Positions 10,646-22,539 are shown, counted from the stretch's first letter. The stretch: DNA of 64,000 nt from Zygaena filipendulae (GCA_907165275.2 OU015672.1:4756501-4820500), one strand, 5' to 3'. The notes: generated by a model not told the origin, from the sequence alone. Translations and numbers: made by a program.

Positions 10646-10830
10646 TTTTAACTAATGCAAATGTGGGTTTGTTTGTTTGTTAAGCTTTCACGCCTTAAGT
10701 ACCTACACAGCCGAATCCTTGTGAAATTTTGCATGCGCAGGTTATAGAAAAGGACATAGGGTACTTTTTATCCCACAATTCTGGCGGGAACTCTGAAATT
10801 AACGTGGGTGAAACCGCGGAGAACAGTTAG
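10646..10830 (+). mobile_element. Helitron-like element
   Basis: Ends GTGGGTGAAACCGCGGAGAA then CAGTTAG. The body has the family words TTTGCATGCGCAGG, GACATAGGGTACTTTTTATC and GGCGGGAACTCTGAAATTAA. Confidence 0.7.
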
Positions 10831-10835
10831 TCTAA

Positions 10836-11032
10836 TCTATATAAGTAATATATTTTAGGTAAGAATAAAAATTAATTGCTGTTCGTTTGTCTCGCTAAAA
10901 CTCAAGGACCGATTTGGCTAATTTGAAATATTTGTGGAAGATCAAGGAAGGTTTAAGAAGTAAATAAGGCTACTTTGGAGTTCCTGCGGAAATTTCGAAA
11001 CTCACGCGGGTGAAACCGTGGGGCACAGCTAG
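10836..11032 (+). mobile_element. Helitron-like element, divergent subfamily
   Basis: Begins TCTATATAAGTAATAT and ends CGGGTGAAACCGTGGGGCAC then AGCTAG, followed by T as in AT-targeted Helitrons. The middle (GCTGTTCGTTTGTCTCGC) differs from the common subfamily. Confidence 0.7.
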
Positions 11033-12779
11033 TAATAATATGAAATCGATGTTTTTTTACTTGGTTCGTATTTTATGAGCTGCCTCACCTTTTATATTGC
11101 GATAAAATTTTCGAACCTTATTGCTTACACTTAAGCGAAGGTTATAGGCATCGCAAATTAACAATTCCTGCGAAAATATGGAAATTTTAAGATTTCACAA
11201 TTAGTTTTGATTCCAGCAGCTTTCATCTGCACATAATTTTAGGTTTAGATAATAGAGGTTATATTAATAGAGCTACATTTAAAAATGTTACAGGTAGATT
11301 GGCTATTGAAAGCTGATACTGTACCTACAGTAATGGACTAATGCATTATATAATAGTCATTTAATTTCTTTTCATGGCGCCTGTTGCACTACTTGCAGAG
11401 TAGAGTTGTCGTTATGTCAATCGTCATTGAAATAATAATTCAAAATATACTTTAAACTCGTTGAATAAACCTCGCAATATATACTGAATAGGTATTTGTA
11501 TTTGGATACAAAACAAGTCTCTGCGATCTCAACCGCGTGATTTCGGGATTCCCTCGGTAACACCCTCAGTTTTTACCCGGACAAAAAGTGCTAAGCGCGT
11601 AGCATTAATAGGCTAGCTAAAAATCTGTATTCTGGGTGCTAAATTGTAGTGGATCGTCATGGATTTACAAACATCCTAAATAGCAAAAAATCTAAGCTTT
11701 CGCATTTTAGGGTAAAGACTTATTTTTTCCGTAGTTATAACTTACCAATTTATCGCAATCAAAACAACATAGGTAACGTAAATTATTACTTCCACGGACA
11801 ACATTAATAAATATTACTGGCCGCTTTCATACCATTGGCTCTTCGATTATGTTTTAAAAAAAGAATCACGTTTGAAGTTCAAAGCCCAAAGCTCAGATAA
11901 AATTATCTCAGTTACGTCTTGAAGCGAGACGATCCTGCGGACATGTATAGAAAGAGATAGTACGTTGGTGGAAATGGTTAGGCGTGAAAGGGAAAACGCG
12001 ATGCGCATCTCAACGCGACGGGATGCCGGAGCGGCAACGTCGCGTCCACCAATCGACGGACGCTTATCTTTTTGTTCATTTTCCTTTTTATTTCTAAAAG
12101 AATAGTGTGGATTTCGAACCACTTTTCTCAGAGAATATACCTACTTAATTTAAAATCGGAACTAGTGTAACTATCTAATTTTCGTTCAGAAATAGGTAGG
12201 TACTGTAGCTATCTAATTTTCTTTCTTTGAAACAACATTCCAAAAACAAAGGATTGCGTGACGAAAGTTTGCATTGTAGACAAAATAAATATGTCCATTA
12301 GTGGCTAATATAAACGGCGATAATAATTTAATGGTATTAATTAAAATGTGGGTTAACCGGCTGTATAATGGCCGGAGTAAAAATACATAATAAAAGAATA
12401 TATTACTTATTACAGAGATATTAAAATGCACGGTTCCAAGTCGTTATTCATCAGTTAGTGTAGGTGGCTTTACGGAACATCGTAATTCGTAACTTAGATT
12501 AATGTGCGAGTTTTTTGCCAGTCAAAAAAAAAACTTAAGTAGGTGAACAACATTTTTCAAGTTTGAACAAAACTGAATAAATAGCCTTCTGAATATTAGC
12601 TACTCATCAAAAATTAAAATTAATAAATTATAAACTTAAATAGCCGTGAAGAATTGAGCCGTCGACATGGCAGTCCAGTGGCGAAATTCAAAGTTACAAG
12701 GGCGTCCCACGGATATGCCACATGGAAGAAAAGTAGGTACCTTGAATATAGTAGATGGAACATTTTACTGAAAGAAGAC
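11033..12779. other. Intergenic; mostly unrecognised
   Basis: 11520-11600 contains a badly eroded Helitron terminus (CGATCTCAACCGCGTGATTT). 11935-12065 is a CpG-richer patch with an inverted CCAAT box (CCACCAATCGACGG) and could be a distal element. No coding exon recognised. Confidence 0.35.
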
Positions 12780-12915
12780 ATTATTATTTAAATTAAAAAA
12801 ATAAAAATAGATATTTAAATAATTACATGGTTGAACCGGGAATCGAACCCGTTACATGAGAAAAATAATCACCTTGTAGCTTTAACATACCGACCGAAAG
12901 GCTTCATCATAGGGA
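12780..12915 (-). repeat. tRNA-derived SINE fragment
   Basis: On the minus strand GGGTTCGATTCCCGG is a near-perfect pol III B box, preceded about 45 bases upstream by a plausible A box (TCGGTCGGTATGTTAAAGC). It does not fold into a complete cloverleaf and is followed by an A/T-rich tail, so it is a retroposon head and not a tRNA gene. Confidence 0.5.
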
Positions 12916-12984
12916 TTATTTTTTGCTAGATAACATAGTGTCACAAATAAAAGGAAGACCATGAATTTTAACAACAATTGTGCT

Positions 12985-13004
12985 GCGCCCTATAAATAGG
13001 GTCC
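12985..13004. promoter_or_regulatory. Palindromic TATA/MEF2-like site
   Basis: CCCTATAAATAGGG (12988-13001) is palindromic and contains CTATAAATAG, a perfect match to the MEF2 consensus that is also a TATA box. No gene can be assigned to it. Confidence 0.25.
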
Positions 13005-13339
13005 ATAAAGAACTGTTTACTATCTTATCACCTTTTGTTACTTAATGAATGTGCAATAAATAAATAAATAACATTTTTCAGTTGTATGTCCTTACAGCAA
13101 TGTTAGCTTTTCATTTTTCTGAACAAAATTTCACATCAAATGTTAAAATTATAATTATTATTATTATAATACTCTCTTTTCATAATCTCGGACGAAGTCC
13201 GGTCATTTTTATTATTATTTATTTATTTATTTTAAATTTAGGCTTTTTACTGTATAAATTTACAAAATAATAAATATTATAAAAAACCTAAACCTAGTGT
13301 GCTACTAACTGACAGCAGTTATTATTATTATATCTACAC
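13005..13339. other. Intergenic; AT-rich
   Basis: Contains ATT-rich low-complexity runs at 13150-13165 and 13210-13235. Nothing else seen. Confidence 0.35.
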
Positions 13340-13426
13340 ATTGAGACGGACATGGGGTACTTTTTACCCCGGAATTCTCGCGGGAATTCTCAAATTAACG
13401 CGGGTGAAACCGCGGGGAACAGCTAG
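13340..13426 (+). mobile_element. Helitron-like 3' end
   Basis: GACATGGGGTACTTTTTACC through GCGGGTGAAACCGCGGGGAA and CAGCTAG, followed by T. The 5' half is missing. Confidence 0.7.
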
Positions 13427-13484
13427 TACTATATAAGTACAACACGTACATACGTATTATATATCTGTCTTTGGCTATGAACAA

Positions 13485-13610
13485 AGATGGGCAAGAGGCA
13501 CCCACACGCGAGCCGACCCTCGGCTTAAGCCGAGCGCGACGGCGGAGATGCCTCATCTGCCGATCTGCCTGTTACAGGCAGGCGACTCAGGCCCACCTAC
13601 CACTTAAAAG
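13485..13610. other. GC-rich segment with palindromes
   Basis: Holds CTCGGCTTAAGCCGAG, a perfect 16-bp palindrome (13519-13534), and GCCTGTTACAGGC near 13567-13579. It stands out sharply from AT-rich flanks. Function unknown; it may be part of an unrecognised transposon. Confidence 0.35.
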
Positions 13611-13735
13611 GCCATGTAAAGACAAAAACAATTCTTAAAAGTCTCAGAAATTATAAAAAGATATTTATTTTCAAACTAAAATATAACTAAAATTCTGTGA
13701 ATATTTCAAGCGTCTATAGGTGTTGCCGTTATCAA

Positions 13736-13952
13736 TATCGAGCAAAAAAAAATCACGTTTGTGGTATGGTTCTATGGAAGCCCCTTTAAATATTGATTTT
13801 ATTCTGTTTTTACTATTTATTTGTTATAGCGGCAATTGAAATACAAATTTCAACTGTCTATCACGGTTCATGTGACAGACGTACAGACGGAAAGACGGAC
13901 AGCGAAGTCTTAGTAACAGGGTCCCGTTTTACCCTTTGGGTACGGAACCCTA
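13736..13952 (+). mobile_element. Retroposon-like repeat H
   Basis: Matches 51370-51620: ATGGAAGCCCC, GATTTTATTCTGTTTTTACT, GTGACAGACGTACAGACGG and GTCCCGTTTTACCCTTTGGG, then TACGGAACCCTAA. The conserved 3' end and A-rich finish suggest a non-LTR or SINE-type element I cannot place in a clade. Confidence 0.6.
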
Positions 13953-14030
13953 ATGGCTAATAGTCATCATGGGCTGTTGATATATTATCCGATTTCAGGA
14001 TGGTATATGTACCCCATTTTTACTCTTTAA

Positions 14031-14361
14031 TCTATACTAATATTATAAAGAGGTAAAGTTTGTGAGTTTGTTAGGTTGTAAGGGGTAATCTCTGGCTCTA
14101 CTGAATCGATTTTGAAAATTGTTTTACCAATAAAAAGCCACGTTATATTTTGTATCTTCTATACTAATATTATAAAAAAGGTAAAGTTTGTGAGTTTGTG
14201 AGGTTGTGGGGGGTAATCTCTGGATCAACTAAGCCGATTTTAAAATTCTTTTATCAATAGAAAGCCAGTAATAATATTGTGAGTGTATAGGCTATATTGT
14301 AATCCAGAATTTCCGCGGGAACTCCGAAATTACCGCGGGTGAAATCGCGGGACACAGCTAG
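14031..14361 (+). mobile_element. Two Helitron-like elements head-to-tail
   Basis: 14031-14157 is a 5' end only (TCTATACTAATATTATAAAG...GGTAAAGTTTGTGAGTTTG). A second copy starts at 14158 with the same 5' terminus and runs to GCGGGTGAAATCGCGGGACA, then CAGCTAG at 14361. The first copy lost its 3' terminus exactly where the second begins. Confidence 0.75.
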
Positions 14362-15877
14362 TAGATAATAAAAAAATCACAAAATAATTATGTATTGGTT
14401 CATAAAAGTCCCAATCTGATGCACGGGTCTGTTTCTCTGAACCGGAAACACAAAGTTTGAAGAAAGACAGCAAAGAGATTTTTGAGACAATATTCAAAAT
14501 TCAATGCTCAAAATCGTAGTTGGACGAGCAACGTGTATATTGAGGATTAGAGTATTACTATTTAAGAAAAGAATTACGTAGGTAAAACACATAGTCATTT
14601 ATTGTCAATCGCTCCGTCTGCACATAAACACTCGTTGGAACTCGTTTAATTTATGCCAGCGGAAACATGAAACTAAAGATAAGAGAGCACTACGTGTTTC
14701 TTCCATCGACTTTAATGGTTCGCATGGCGGTTTCGCATAAATATAGGTGGCAGCAAGATGTGGGGGCCCATTATGTGTTTTTACCACTGTCTCGACGAGC
14801 CCGGAGCGGCGGAGCAGTCGGCCGTGAAGACATCGAGGGACATGTATCCTGCCTTCTCCTAATGAAATAAATTAACAGCTGCGCACCACCAAAACATTCT
14901 ACAACCTAATGTGGTAACTAAAGAAATTAAGACGTTGAATCGAAAGTTTTAAAACTCAAATCCACTTGGCAATTCACATATCCCTGAGAGGATGAATTCA
15001 TATAACCTTTGCGTGGCTGTGAGTTCCAACTTCCAACGCACACATGGAAGGGAGTGCGTGAGAAAGAAGGTTGTATATCTGGAGGAATAAATTTTGTACA
15101 GATAAATTAGAAGTCGGTGTTTACACGAGATATGTATTAAAGTTTGTCGCTCGAATGATTTTGATTAATTTAGATAATGTTATAAGCAATGGTTGCGTGA
15201 GCTCAGATCGGTGGGCGAGATAGGTGCTCTGGCAGTAAGCGGGCAGTTTCGCAACTCAGTTGTGATAGCAATAAAGATGAACTAGACTGGAGTGCAGAAT
15301 TATGATGCGTCGATGACCTCGACTTTAATTGTTGAGCGTTTATCAGAATGTAAAGATTGGTGCTTGTGTTAGATAAATTATTTCAATAATTTACAGTACC
15401 TATAAGTACCTATCTATTATACTAAGTATCTATTGTAGGCTTGTGTTTTAGAAATCAAAAAAATTAAAGATCAAAACAGATCCAAGCAGGAATGGAATTA
15501 AAATAGAAAAGTAAATCAATAGGAAAATTATATAAAATAGAGTTGATAGTAATTTTTTATGATAATTCTCCAAAAAATTGATATTAAGTTATAATGCTGC
15601 AGAATTATCATCAAAAATTAGTGTTTAAGTACCTTATTTTCCATACACAACTGATCAATACAATTATGGATTTATTATAAAATAACCTGTATAATATATT
15701 AGATAGAATAGATTTCATTAAAACAGGTTTGCATTAACGTTTTAGTAGAAAAAATTAAAACTATAGGTATACCAAACAGGCGATCTTATCGCTTTAACAG
15801 CCGTTCTTCCGAACCTTGTACTATACATATTATGAATGTGTGTAATATGTATGTGTATGCATGTATGTGCATGTGTA
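14362..15877. other. Intergenic; no gene seen
   Basis: 14785-14850 is a small GC-rich patch (GAGCCCGGAGCGGCGGAGCA). Open frames of 60-67 codons around 14605-14870 are not recognised. (ATGT)n-like runs lie at 15833-15872. Confidence 0.35.
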
Positions 15878-16053
15878 TCCATACTTATATTATAAATGCG
15901 AAAGTAACTCTGTCTTTACTTCTCCAGGCGATCTTTATGAAATCTTGCATACACGTTATCTGGGGTACACAAAGGAGCATAGGGTACTTTTTATCCTGGA
16001 ACCTCCGCGGGAACTGCTAAATTAACGCGGGTCAAACCGTGGAGAACAGCTTG
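15878..16053 (+). mobile_element. Helitron-like element
   Basis: Starts TCCATACTTATATTATAAAT and ends CGCGGGTCAAACCGTGGAGA then ACAGCTTG, a one-base change from CTAG. The family word CATAGGGTACTTTTTATCC is intact. Confidence 0.7.
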
Positions 16054-16110
16054 TTTATTATATTTTTAGAACGTACCTATTTATGTTTGTAAGTTGATAG
16101 TATGAATATA

Positions 16111-16388
16111 GAAATAATAATAATAAATCCACTTCACACCAGAGATCTACTCGATCCCACAGTAAGCTAACATTAGCTTGTGTCGTGGAAATCAAGCAAA
16201 CACAAACAAACGTGGTATATACTACATAGAATTACATATATATTATACTATACATATATAAACACACCCAGACTGGTAAGTGGAACCCTGTATTCATCAC
16301 ACAAAGCGCACCCCCACCGGGAATTGAACCCGGAACCTCTTGATTAGCGGGCAGGCTTGGTGAACTACTAGGTACGCTAATCGGGTCA
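16111..16388 (-). mobile_element. tRNA-headed SINE, near full length
   Basis: On the minus strand the head carries CCGGGTTCAATTCCCGG (B box). The body has CCACGACACAAGC and GGGATCGAGTAGATCTCTG, and the tail is (TTA)n at 16111-16127. It is the longest of three copies, and the one that shows the pol III head best. Confidence 0.7.
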
Positions 16389-16539
16389 TCATCATATAAT
16401 TTCTGTATATTCTGTTTATCCAGACGAAGATAGCACCGACTTCAAGACTCTGATATAACCTAAATGGGTAACCAGTCATGAACCTATCTACTTATAGGCT
16501 ACAGTCCTTGCTAACTGCCCAAATCGCTTCGTCACACCA

Positions 16540-16740
16540 TTTCTGTGGTAAACAGCGTCATTCAGCTAATTAGTATTCACGCGGTCTCGCGCGGTGATCT
16601 CTCGATACGCAGAATCCGCACACAATGGGTGCGCGGGCGCAAGCGAAATCGACGCATCGATAATGATTCGATGCGATGGTGGCCGGTGCCGCGCTGCTCG
16701 CCTGGCATGGCGGTCGCGCGCGCACGTACTCTAAAATATA
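16540..16740. promoter_or_regulatory. CpG-rich block, possible promoter or insulator
   Basis: GC and CpG content far above the flanks (GCGGTCTCGCGCGGTGATCT, GCGGTCGCGCGCGCACGT). It includes GCATCGATAATGATTCGATG, with CGATA motifs of the type bound by insect DREF/BEAF. No adjoining exon is recognised, so the role is open. Confidence 0.35.
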
Positions 16741-16747
16741 TTCATAA

Positions 16748-17083
16748 CTAGCTGTCCCCCGCGATTTCATCCGCGGTAATTTCGGAGTTCCCGCGGGAAT
16801 TCCGGGATAAAAACTATCCTATCCTTTAAGTTAGACCATATTATAAATGGTTACAAAATTGTATCCAAATCCGTTCAGTAAGTTTAGGAGTCCATCGCGG
16901 ACAAACAACGTGACACGTGATTTATATATATTAAGATAACGGTTCCACCCGCGGCAATATCGGAGTTACGGGGTTTAAAAGTACCCCATGTCCTTCTTTG
17001 TACCCCTGACTATGTGTATGCTAAAATTAATAGTAATCGGTTGACTAGTTAAGTCATGAAAGCGTAACAAACAAACAAACGAG
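16748..17083 (-). mobile_element. Two Helitron-like elements in tandem
   Basis: 16748-16936 opens with CTAGCTGTCCCCCGCGATTT and ends GTGACACGTGATTTATATA, and is a sister of the 1905 copy. 16940-17083 is a second subfamily (GTTCCACCCGCGGCAATATC ... AACAAACAAACAAACGAG) lacking its CTAG. Confidence 0.7.
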
Positions 17084-17376
17084 ATTAATCAAATCGGCAC
17101 TAACTCTAATAAAACTAACGCCAAATTATTTCACCTTTTCCTAATTATTAAATCTTTAGCTGGTATTTTAAACACAGTGGTGTTTCATTAGATATACAAA
17201 AATTTATATACTGACCTACTAAGGACCAGTAGCAACAGCTGTTGTTTGATAACTGGTGTAGATTTTTAGTATAGATATTAGATATTCTCTAACACACAAT
17301 TCAAGAATATTCAATAGTATGGTTTTTATTTAGTTTTTTACTTAAAACCTATATTTTTTAAAAACAAGTACTAAAT

Positions 17377-17506
17377 AGTACATTGTTATCCTAGGGGTGA
17401 AAGTAACTTATTTAGTCCCGAGACGGGGTTTGGCGCCCGAGCGTAGCGAGGGCGCCTATAGATCGAGGGACTAAATAAGTCTTTCTCCCGAGGATAACAC
17501 TGTGCT
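17377..17506. repeat. Long imperfect inverted repeat with nested GC hairpin
   Basis: Left arm 17377-17422 (GTTATCCTAGGGGTGAAAG, ACTTATTTAGTCCC) pairs with right arm 17464-17506 (GGGACTAAATAAGT, CTTTCTCCCGAGGATAAC). The loop holds GGCGCCCGAGCGTAGCGAGG then GCGCC, itself a hairpin (17432-17456). It may be a foldback element. A 30-bp direct repeat (TAGGAATTAGCT..AGAAAAA) follows at 17541 and 17722. Confidence 0.6.
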
Positions 17507-18923
17507 TTTCATTACGAATGCAAGGAAAGTCAAAATAAAATAGGAATTAGCTAAAGAAAAAATGAGTGAAGATCGGATAGTCGCTTGACACTTTCCCACC
17601 TATTTCTTTTTCTTTGGCCAGCTAGCTATTCAGCCAGTATTTTTTATTTACATTGTGGCGACCTAAAAAAATATTATCTTTAATTATTAAGTATTAATTA
17701 AAGAAAATAAAAAAATATAAATAGGAATTAGCTTAAGAAAAAGTGAGTGAATTTTATTTTAATTAATACCTACTTAAACTTTACGTTATTTCAATTTTAC
17801 ATCGCGCTGGCTGTATAGAAAGTTGAAACATGGTTCAATAGAAATGTGAAAATAGACCTAGTTTTTTTTAAATAATTTGACAGTTGTCAGTTGAAAGCGA
17901 TTCTCCCTAGGGCTGAAAAGGGTTACTTTCAACCCGCTTCTCAGGCAACTTCAGACCTACTTTCCGAGTATGAGTAATGAAAAAGTATTTATTTAATTAA
18001 TAAAAAGATAGTACAACATTATATAACAAGTTCTAAAAAGTTTTTTTACTTGCTAATAAGTAATTAAATATCTACTAAAGACAAATGTAGAGCTGACTTC
18101 ATTTATGATTTCACAAAAAATTTCTAAGTTTTGCATCGAAATTATCGAATAAGTATACTTTTGGTCATCAGCCGAGATGCGGTTAAGCGTCAAGTCCATT
18201 CTTTTAGTTAATAAAACCCTATTTAATGCCTAAATTCTATGCCACAACACACTATCGTCAGTCGTCGCTTTGTTCAAAGTACTTAGGTACCAGCGCATCG
18301 ATGAATGTAAAAATTTGTGGTCAGCAATCGACACGTTGCTGTAGTACCTAATTTCTACAGTTGTGAGTAATTCGGGATTTCACAGGCACAACACAACAAA
18401 AAACTTCACAGAACTATTATCTAATGCAAAACAAAGGAAAAAAAAACAACATTACTCCATGGACTACACCTGTCCATCCCATTTTTTACTTGTTATTTTG
18501 TTCCTTTATTAAATTGATACGTAGCTAATCGTATTCCGTACCACAATAGTGGAAAGGCTCTGGGTTATAGTCCAGTGTACCTAGAGCTATTTGGTTATCT
18601 ATTAATTTGTGTGTGTGTATTGTGAATGTGTGAGAGTCAAAACATTATATCAACTGTTTTCAAGAAAAGAAGGTTTTCTATTCGACCAAATAAAATATTA
18701 CATTTATTTTTTTCAATAAAAATTTTTAGGCACGTTATGAACAAAAACTATGCGTTAGTTCAACTTTTAAATCAATATTATGCCATGAGATTTGAACTTT
18801 TCTCTCGTCTTCTCCCAAGATGGTCGCCCAGAGACGTTGTGTTGCGTTGGATGCAGAATAGATGCACAAGCATAACCGCTGTCCTATTCAGAATGCTTCT
18901 CTTACGCAATCTATCTACTATCT
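17507..18923. other. Intergenic; AT-rich
   Basis: 17880-17980 repeats words seen beside the 17377 hairpin (GGGTTACTTTCAACCCGC, GAGTAATGAAAAAG) and may be the far end of the same element. A 127-codon open frame at 18626-19009 overlaps the next repeat and shows no domain. Confidence 0.35.
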
Positions 18924-19170
18924 TTAAACGAGCAATTCTTGTATATATAAATATGTATGTATATAATCTGAATCTCGGAAACGGCTACAACGATTTTCAT
19001 GAAATTTAGTATGCAGGGGGTTTTGGGGGCGATTAATCGATCTAGCTAGGTTTCATTTTAAGAAAACGTCGTTTTATCCGTGTTTTCAGGCAATGAAAAA
19101 TGAGTGTTAGTTTTTCTACTTCACAACAGATGGCGCTATACACAACGAGCGAAGCTCGGTGACCCAGATA
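18924..19170 (+). mobile_element. Dispersed lepidopteran repeat (CGAGCAATTCTTG type)
   Basis: Starts AAACGAGCAATTCTTGTATA; carries ATCTCGGAAACGGCTAC, GATTTTCATGAAATTTAG and GGGGGTTTTGGGGGCG. It ends in the hairpin CGAGCGAAGCTCG, then GTGACCCAGATA. I recall this as abundant in Lepidoptera. Its class (Helitron or MITE) is not settled by the sequence. Confidence 0.55.
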
Positions 19171-19194
19171 TTATTATTAATATTAGACAAATGG

Positions 19195-19350
19195 ATAAAT
19201 CGAATCGTATCGTCATGTCACGAGGCCGCAACTAATTAGACATTTGATTGGACGTTTTTCGTGACCACGTGACACACACGTGAACACGTTTTGTAGTTTT
19301 CTATAGCGATAATAATAATGATTATAGAGTATCAATTTAACTAAGGGGGC
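19195..19350. mobile_element. Diverged MITE, family C
   Basis: Shares CGTCATGTCAC, TTTGATTGGACG, GACCACGTGAC and a right end like CAATTTAACTAAGGGGGCA with the element at 49094. The left inverted repeat is not clear. Confidence 0.4.
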
Positions 19351-20899
19351 AGAATAGGTTCCTGGGTAAGGACTTAGCATGCGTGCCGTGTGCGCGTGTC
19401 ACGACGCTAGTGTTGTTCTCGTGGAAGGGACGAGATTGAGAGAAGACAGGGGCTTTACTTACTTTCGATAATTTGTAACGTTATTATATTATACTTATAT
19501 TATACTTATACTTTTTGTGTGTGGTGCCATTAGCATATTACATTCTCTTAGCTTAATCGCAGAGTCAGGCCTAACAAAAATACGGGTAATTCATGAAGAA
19601 AAAAAACCAGCGTGTAGATGCAGCTTTAAAAAATCGTGTAGTCTAAAATATATTAATATACATGTACGTATTATTACATTTTTCATCGAAATCGATAGGA
19701 ACTGTCTTCTGGCGGTTTTCTATAAAACTTTTTTGTTATTTTTATTTATAACTTACGCATGGATGTCGTCAATTAAACTTCCATGTGATGTTACATTACT
19801 GCAAATATGTATATACAGCACTCCCAGGATGAAACTGACCAAATTCAAAAATTGCAACTGTAGGAAACAAGCAAGAAGTCTTCAAAAAAATATTGTATTA
19901 GCTATAGGTATACACCGGTGTTTAGTTGGAAATAATAGATTTTTGTGACTTTACATTTGCTTATTAATCTTTTTATAATATACCTTGAATTAAATTTTAA
20001 TGTATTTTAAATATAATAATTATTTTGCCATAAATGTACGATTTTGAGTTAGGTAAAATTCATGCTAAAAATTTACTTAATTTTACATAATATTTTATAT
20101 TTATTTATTTTTTAATGAAATATCTTAAAACATAGATGTTTTTTATAGCCCCAAGTCGGTAAACGAGTTATATTTTTCCACTAGAAGTTACACTGCAACT
20201 CTAACTAGAGGATGGGATATTATATTGAACAGTTTGTCCAGACAAGTTCGTTGTGAGATAAGCAAAGATAAGAGATCGATCGAACTCCATCATTGTACAA
20301 TATCAATATTTGTGATTGAAATTTATTTAAAGCCGTTCCCAGGAGCAAAGTTTGTTGGATATGTTTCGTTTGGCGCTAAATTGTTATTTTTTGTATTATT
20401 ACTGTTTCAAAAGCTTAAAAGCTAGTATTATTATGGTATTTAAATAAATATACCAATATTATCAAGACACATTTCTATATTTTTACACTGTCAAAAATCA
20501 TATTGTTCTTTAAATAATATTATATGTATCTACGTTCAAAGAGTCTGTAACAATTACTACCTTATGTATGTTTAGTATATTCATATATTCTGCTCATAAT
20601 GATGCTTATATTGGTATACTTATGCTTAAATTGCGGTTTGTTTCTCCTTTTTTCCTCGTGGTATGTAAACTTGCCGAATATATAAATACATAAAAAAAAA
20701 TATTTAAAAAGAAACTAAAAATAATATTATGTAAAATAGTATAATTATAGAAGGGAAAAAAAGGATAATAATCTTAGGGATATGAATTTTTATAGCTAGT
20801 GAGTTTAGTTTGACCCTGTAAAGGCCTTAATTGAATGCTAAAATTACAATTAGCGAGTATACTAATTTACGAATTTATTAATTTATAAATAGAAAGACC
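19351..20899. other. Intergenic; no gene seen
   Basis: Very AT-rich. A 143-codon frame (19517-19948) lacks an ATG start, domain or splice support and looks like chance. Confidence 0.4.
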
Positions 20900-21105
20900 A
20901 ACGTACTGTACACGTATTTTTTTTTGCTTTTTCAAATTAATGAAAATATTCATACATATATAACGCATTAAAGTTTAGGGTGGGGGCTCGTGACGTCAGT
21001 AAACACTATAAGCCCCCATACAAACTGCACCGGATAGTGACGTCACGCGAAATTTAAACTCAATTTATCGTCGTTATTTTTTGATTACGTAAAAAAAGAA
21101 AAAAT
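20900..21105 (+). mobile_element. MITE family B copy with two TGACGTCA sites
   Basis: Carries GCATTAAAGTTTAGGGTGGG, GGGCTCGTGACGTCAG (site 20991-20998) and GATAGTGACGTCACGCG (site 21038-21045), then TTACGTAAAAAAAG. The outer ends are eroded compared with 55012-55335. Confidence 0.7.
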
Positions 21106-22309
21106 GAGCACAGATTTGGGAAGATATAGGATAAACCTATAGAAATAATTCTTTGTTTAAAAACTATTATAGAATCCGTAAAAAATAGAGTATATCACAG
21201 ATATGGAATTCCCTCGTGCTTACCATAACTTAATTCCCGGATTCGAAGTTAGACTTGTGGATCTTTTCTGATCTATGTATCTATAAATCCTAAAGTTCAG
21301 AAAATATCCAATACTATAGCACTTCAAGAGTCATAGACAGTATTTGCATTTTGCTCTAAGTGGTCACAGCTCATTCCACTCTGAGTGTGGAGTAAACAGC
21401 TGATTCCCGGTACCGTATAATACTGCATTGTGTCACATCTCACCTCTATCTTATCAATGGCATTGCAATGAACACGACACTAAGCGGATCACATGCAAAC
21501 GACCGCCATAGTGTGTTGGGTTGTGAATGAAATTTGCAACTTTAGGGAGGTACATTGAATTCAGAATGAAATTCCACGATTGATGCAAAATCTAAAAGCC
21601 ACGGTCACGGAAAATACGTTCCGTATATAGTTTTCCTTTTTCTATACCTACAATTTTTGTAAGAAAGTTTGTAGCTAGATACTAATACCTATTTATGTTT
21701 GAAAATAAAAAATATATCTATTTTATCTAAGACATACAATGATACAACAGACCGGTATGACATTTGTTACAGGAAAATATAGCATTGCTACCATATGCTA
21801 TATTTTTAAGTCTAAATGTACTGTCTCTAATTGTGTTTACGTCTTAACGAATCGTCATTATTTTAAGGAATAAATTTCTATGGAATAACAGAATCATATA
21901 GCAGCAGCCTATTTGAGATGCTATCAGGTGGTCAGATGGTATCCGAGCCTCGAATCGCGACGTCCATGTTAATTGAGTTGTTCGAAACAAAACACTATAG
22001 GTACGTGGTTTTAAAACCTAACTACATAAATAAAATTAACGTGTTTTTTCATTATTATTCTAACTGAGAGTTGTTACTTCCATACAAACTTTTTTTTCTT
22101 CTTCTTATTGGCTTTCGCATGATACAAACTTCTATCAAATTTTTTTTTAATCCTTTGGTAGTTTCGGCTGGGTATTAAATGAGTCCGGTAAGAAATATTT
22201 TTTTATGTAAAATAGATTAGTACAGTTAATTAATTACACACATAAATATCTATAAGTTATCGAAATATTTTTTTTGTGTAATCGACCAACGGCAAAAACA
22301 CTACTAAAT
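21106..22309. other. Intergenic; nothing recognised
   Basis: AT-rich. No repeats shared with other parts of the window and no exon-like segment. Confidence 0.35.
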
Positions 22310-22505
22310 TGTGTCTATCTATTGTGTGTCAGTCTGTCTGAGGTCTGTCTGTTCGCGATAAACTTAAAAACTACTGAACGGATTTTCATGCGGTTTTCAG
22401 CAATAGATAGAGTGATTCAAGAGGAAGGTTTATACGTAAAGTTTATCCTGGATTTCCCGCAGGAACTCCGTAATTACCGTGGGTGAAACCGCGGCGGACA
22501 GGTAG
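22310..22505 (+). mobile_element. Helitron-like element (TGTCTGTTCGCGATA subfamily)
   Basis: GTCTGTCTGTTCGCGATAAA, CTGAACGGATTTTCATG, GTGGGTGAAACCGCGGCGGA, then CAGGTAG. The subfamily is shared with 32577 and 25826. The 3' terminus is altered from CTAG to GTAG. Confidence 0.65.
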
Positions 22506-22539
22506 TAATAAATATGCATATGTAACGTATTTAAAATTG

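Noticed and set aside
12830..12905. tRNA gene on the minus strand
   Set aside because: The B box is nearly perfect but the acceptor stem and anticodon arm do not pair. An A/T tail follows, so it is a SINE head.
16310..16388. tRNA gene on the minus strand
   Set aside because: It is continuous with the SINE body shared with 3604 and 43620; there is no complete cloverleaf.
18626..19009. 127-codon protein
   Set aside because: The last third lies in a known-type dispersed repeat, and the rest lacks any recognisable feature.
19517..19948. 143-codon protein-coding gene
   Set aside because: There is no ATG start, it has AT-rich composition like its flanks, no domain, and no splice or poly(A) context.
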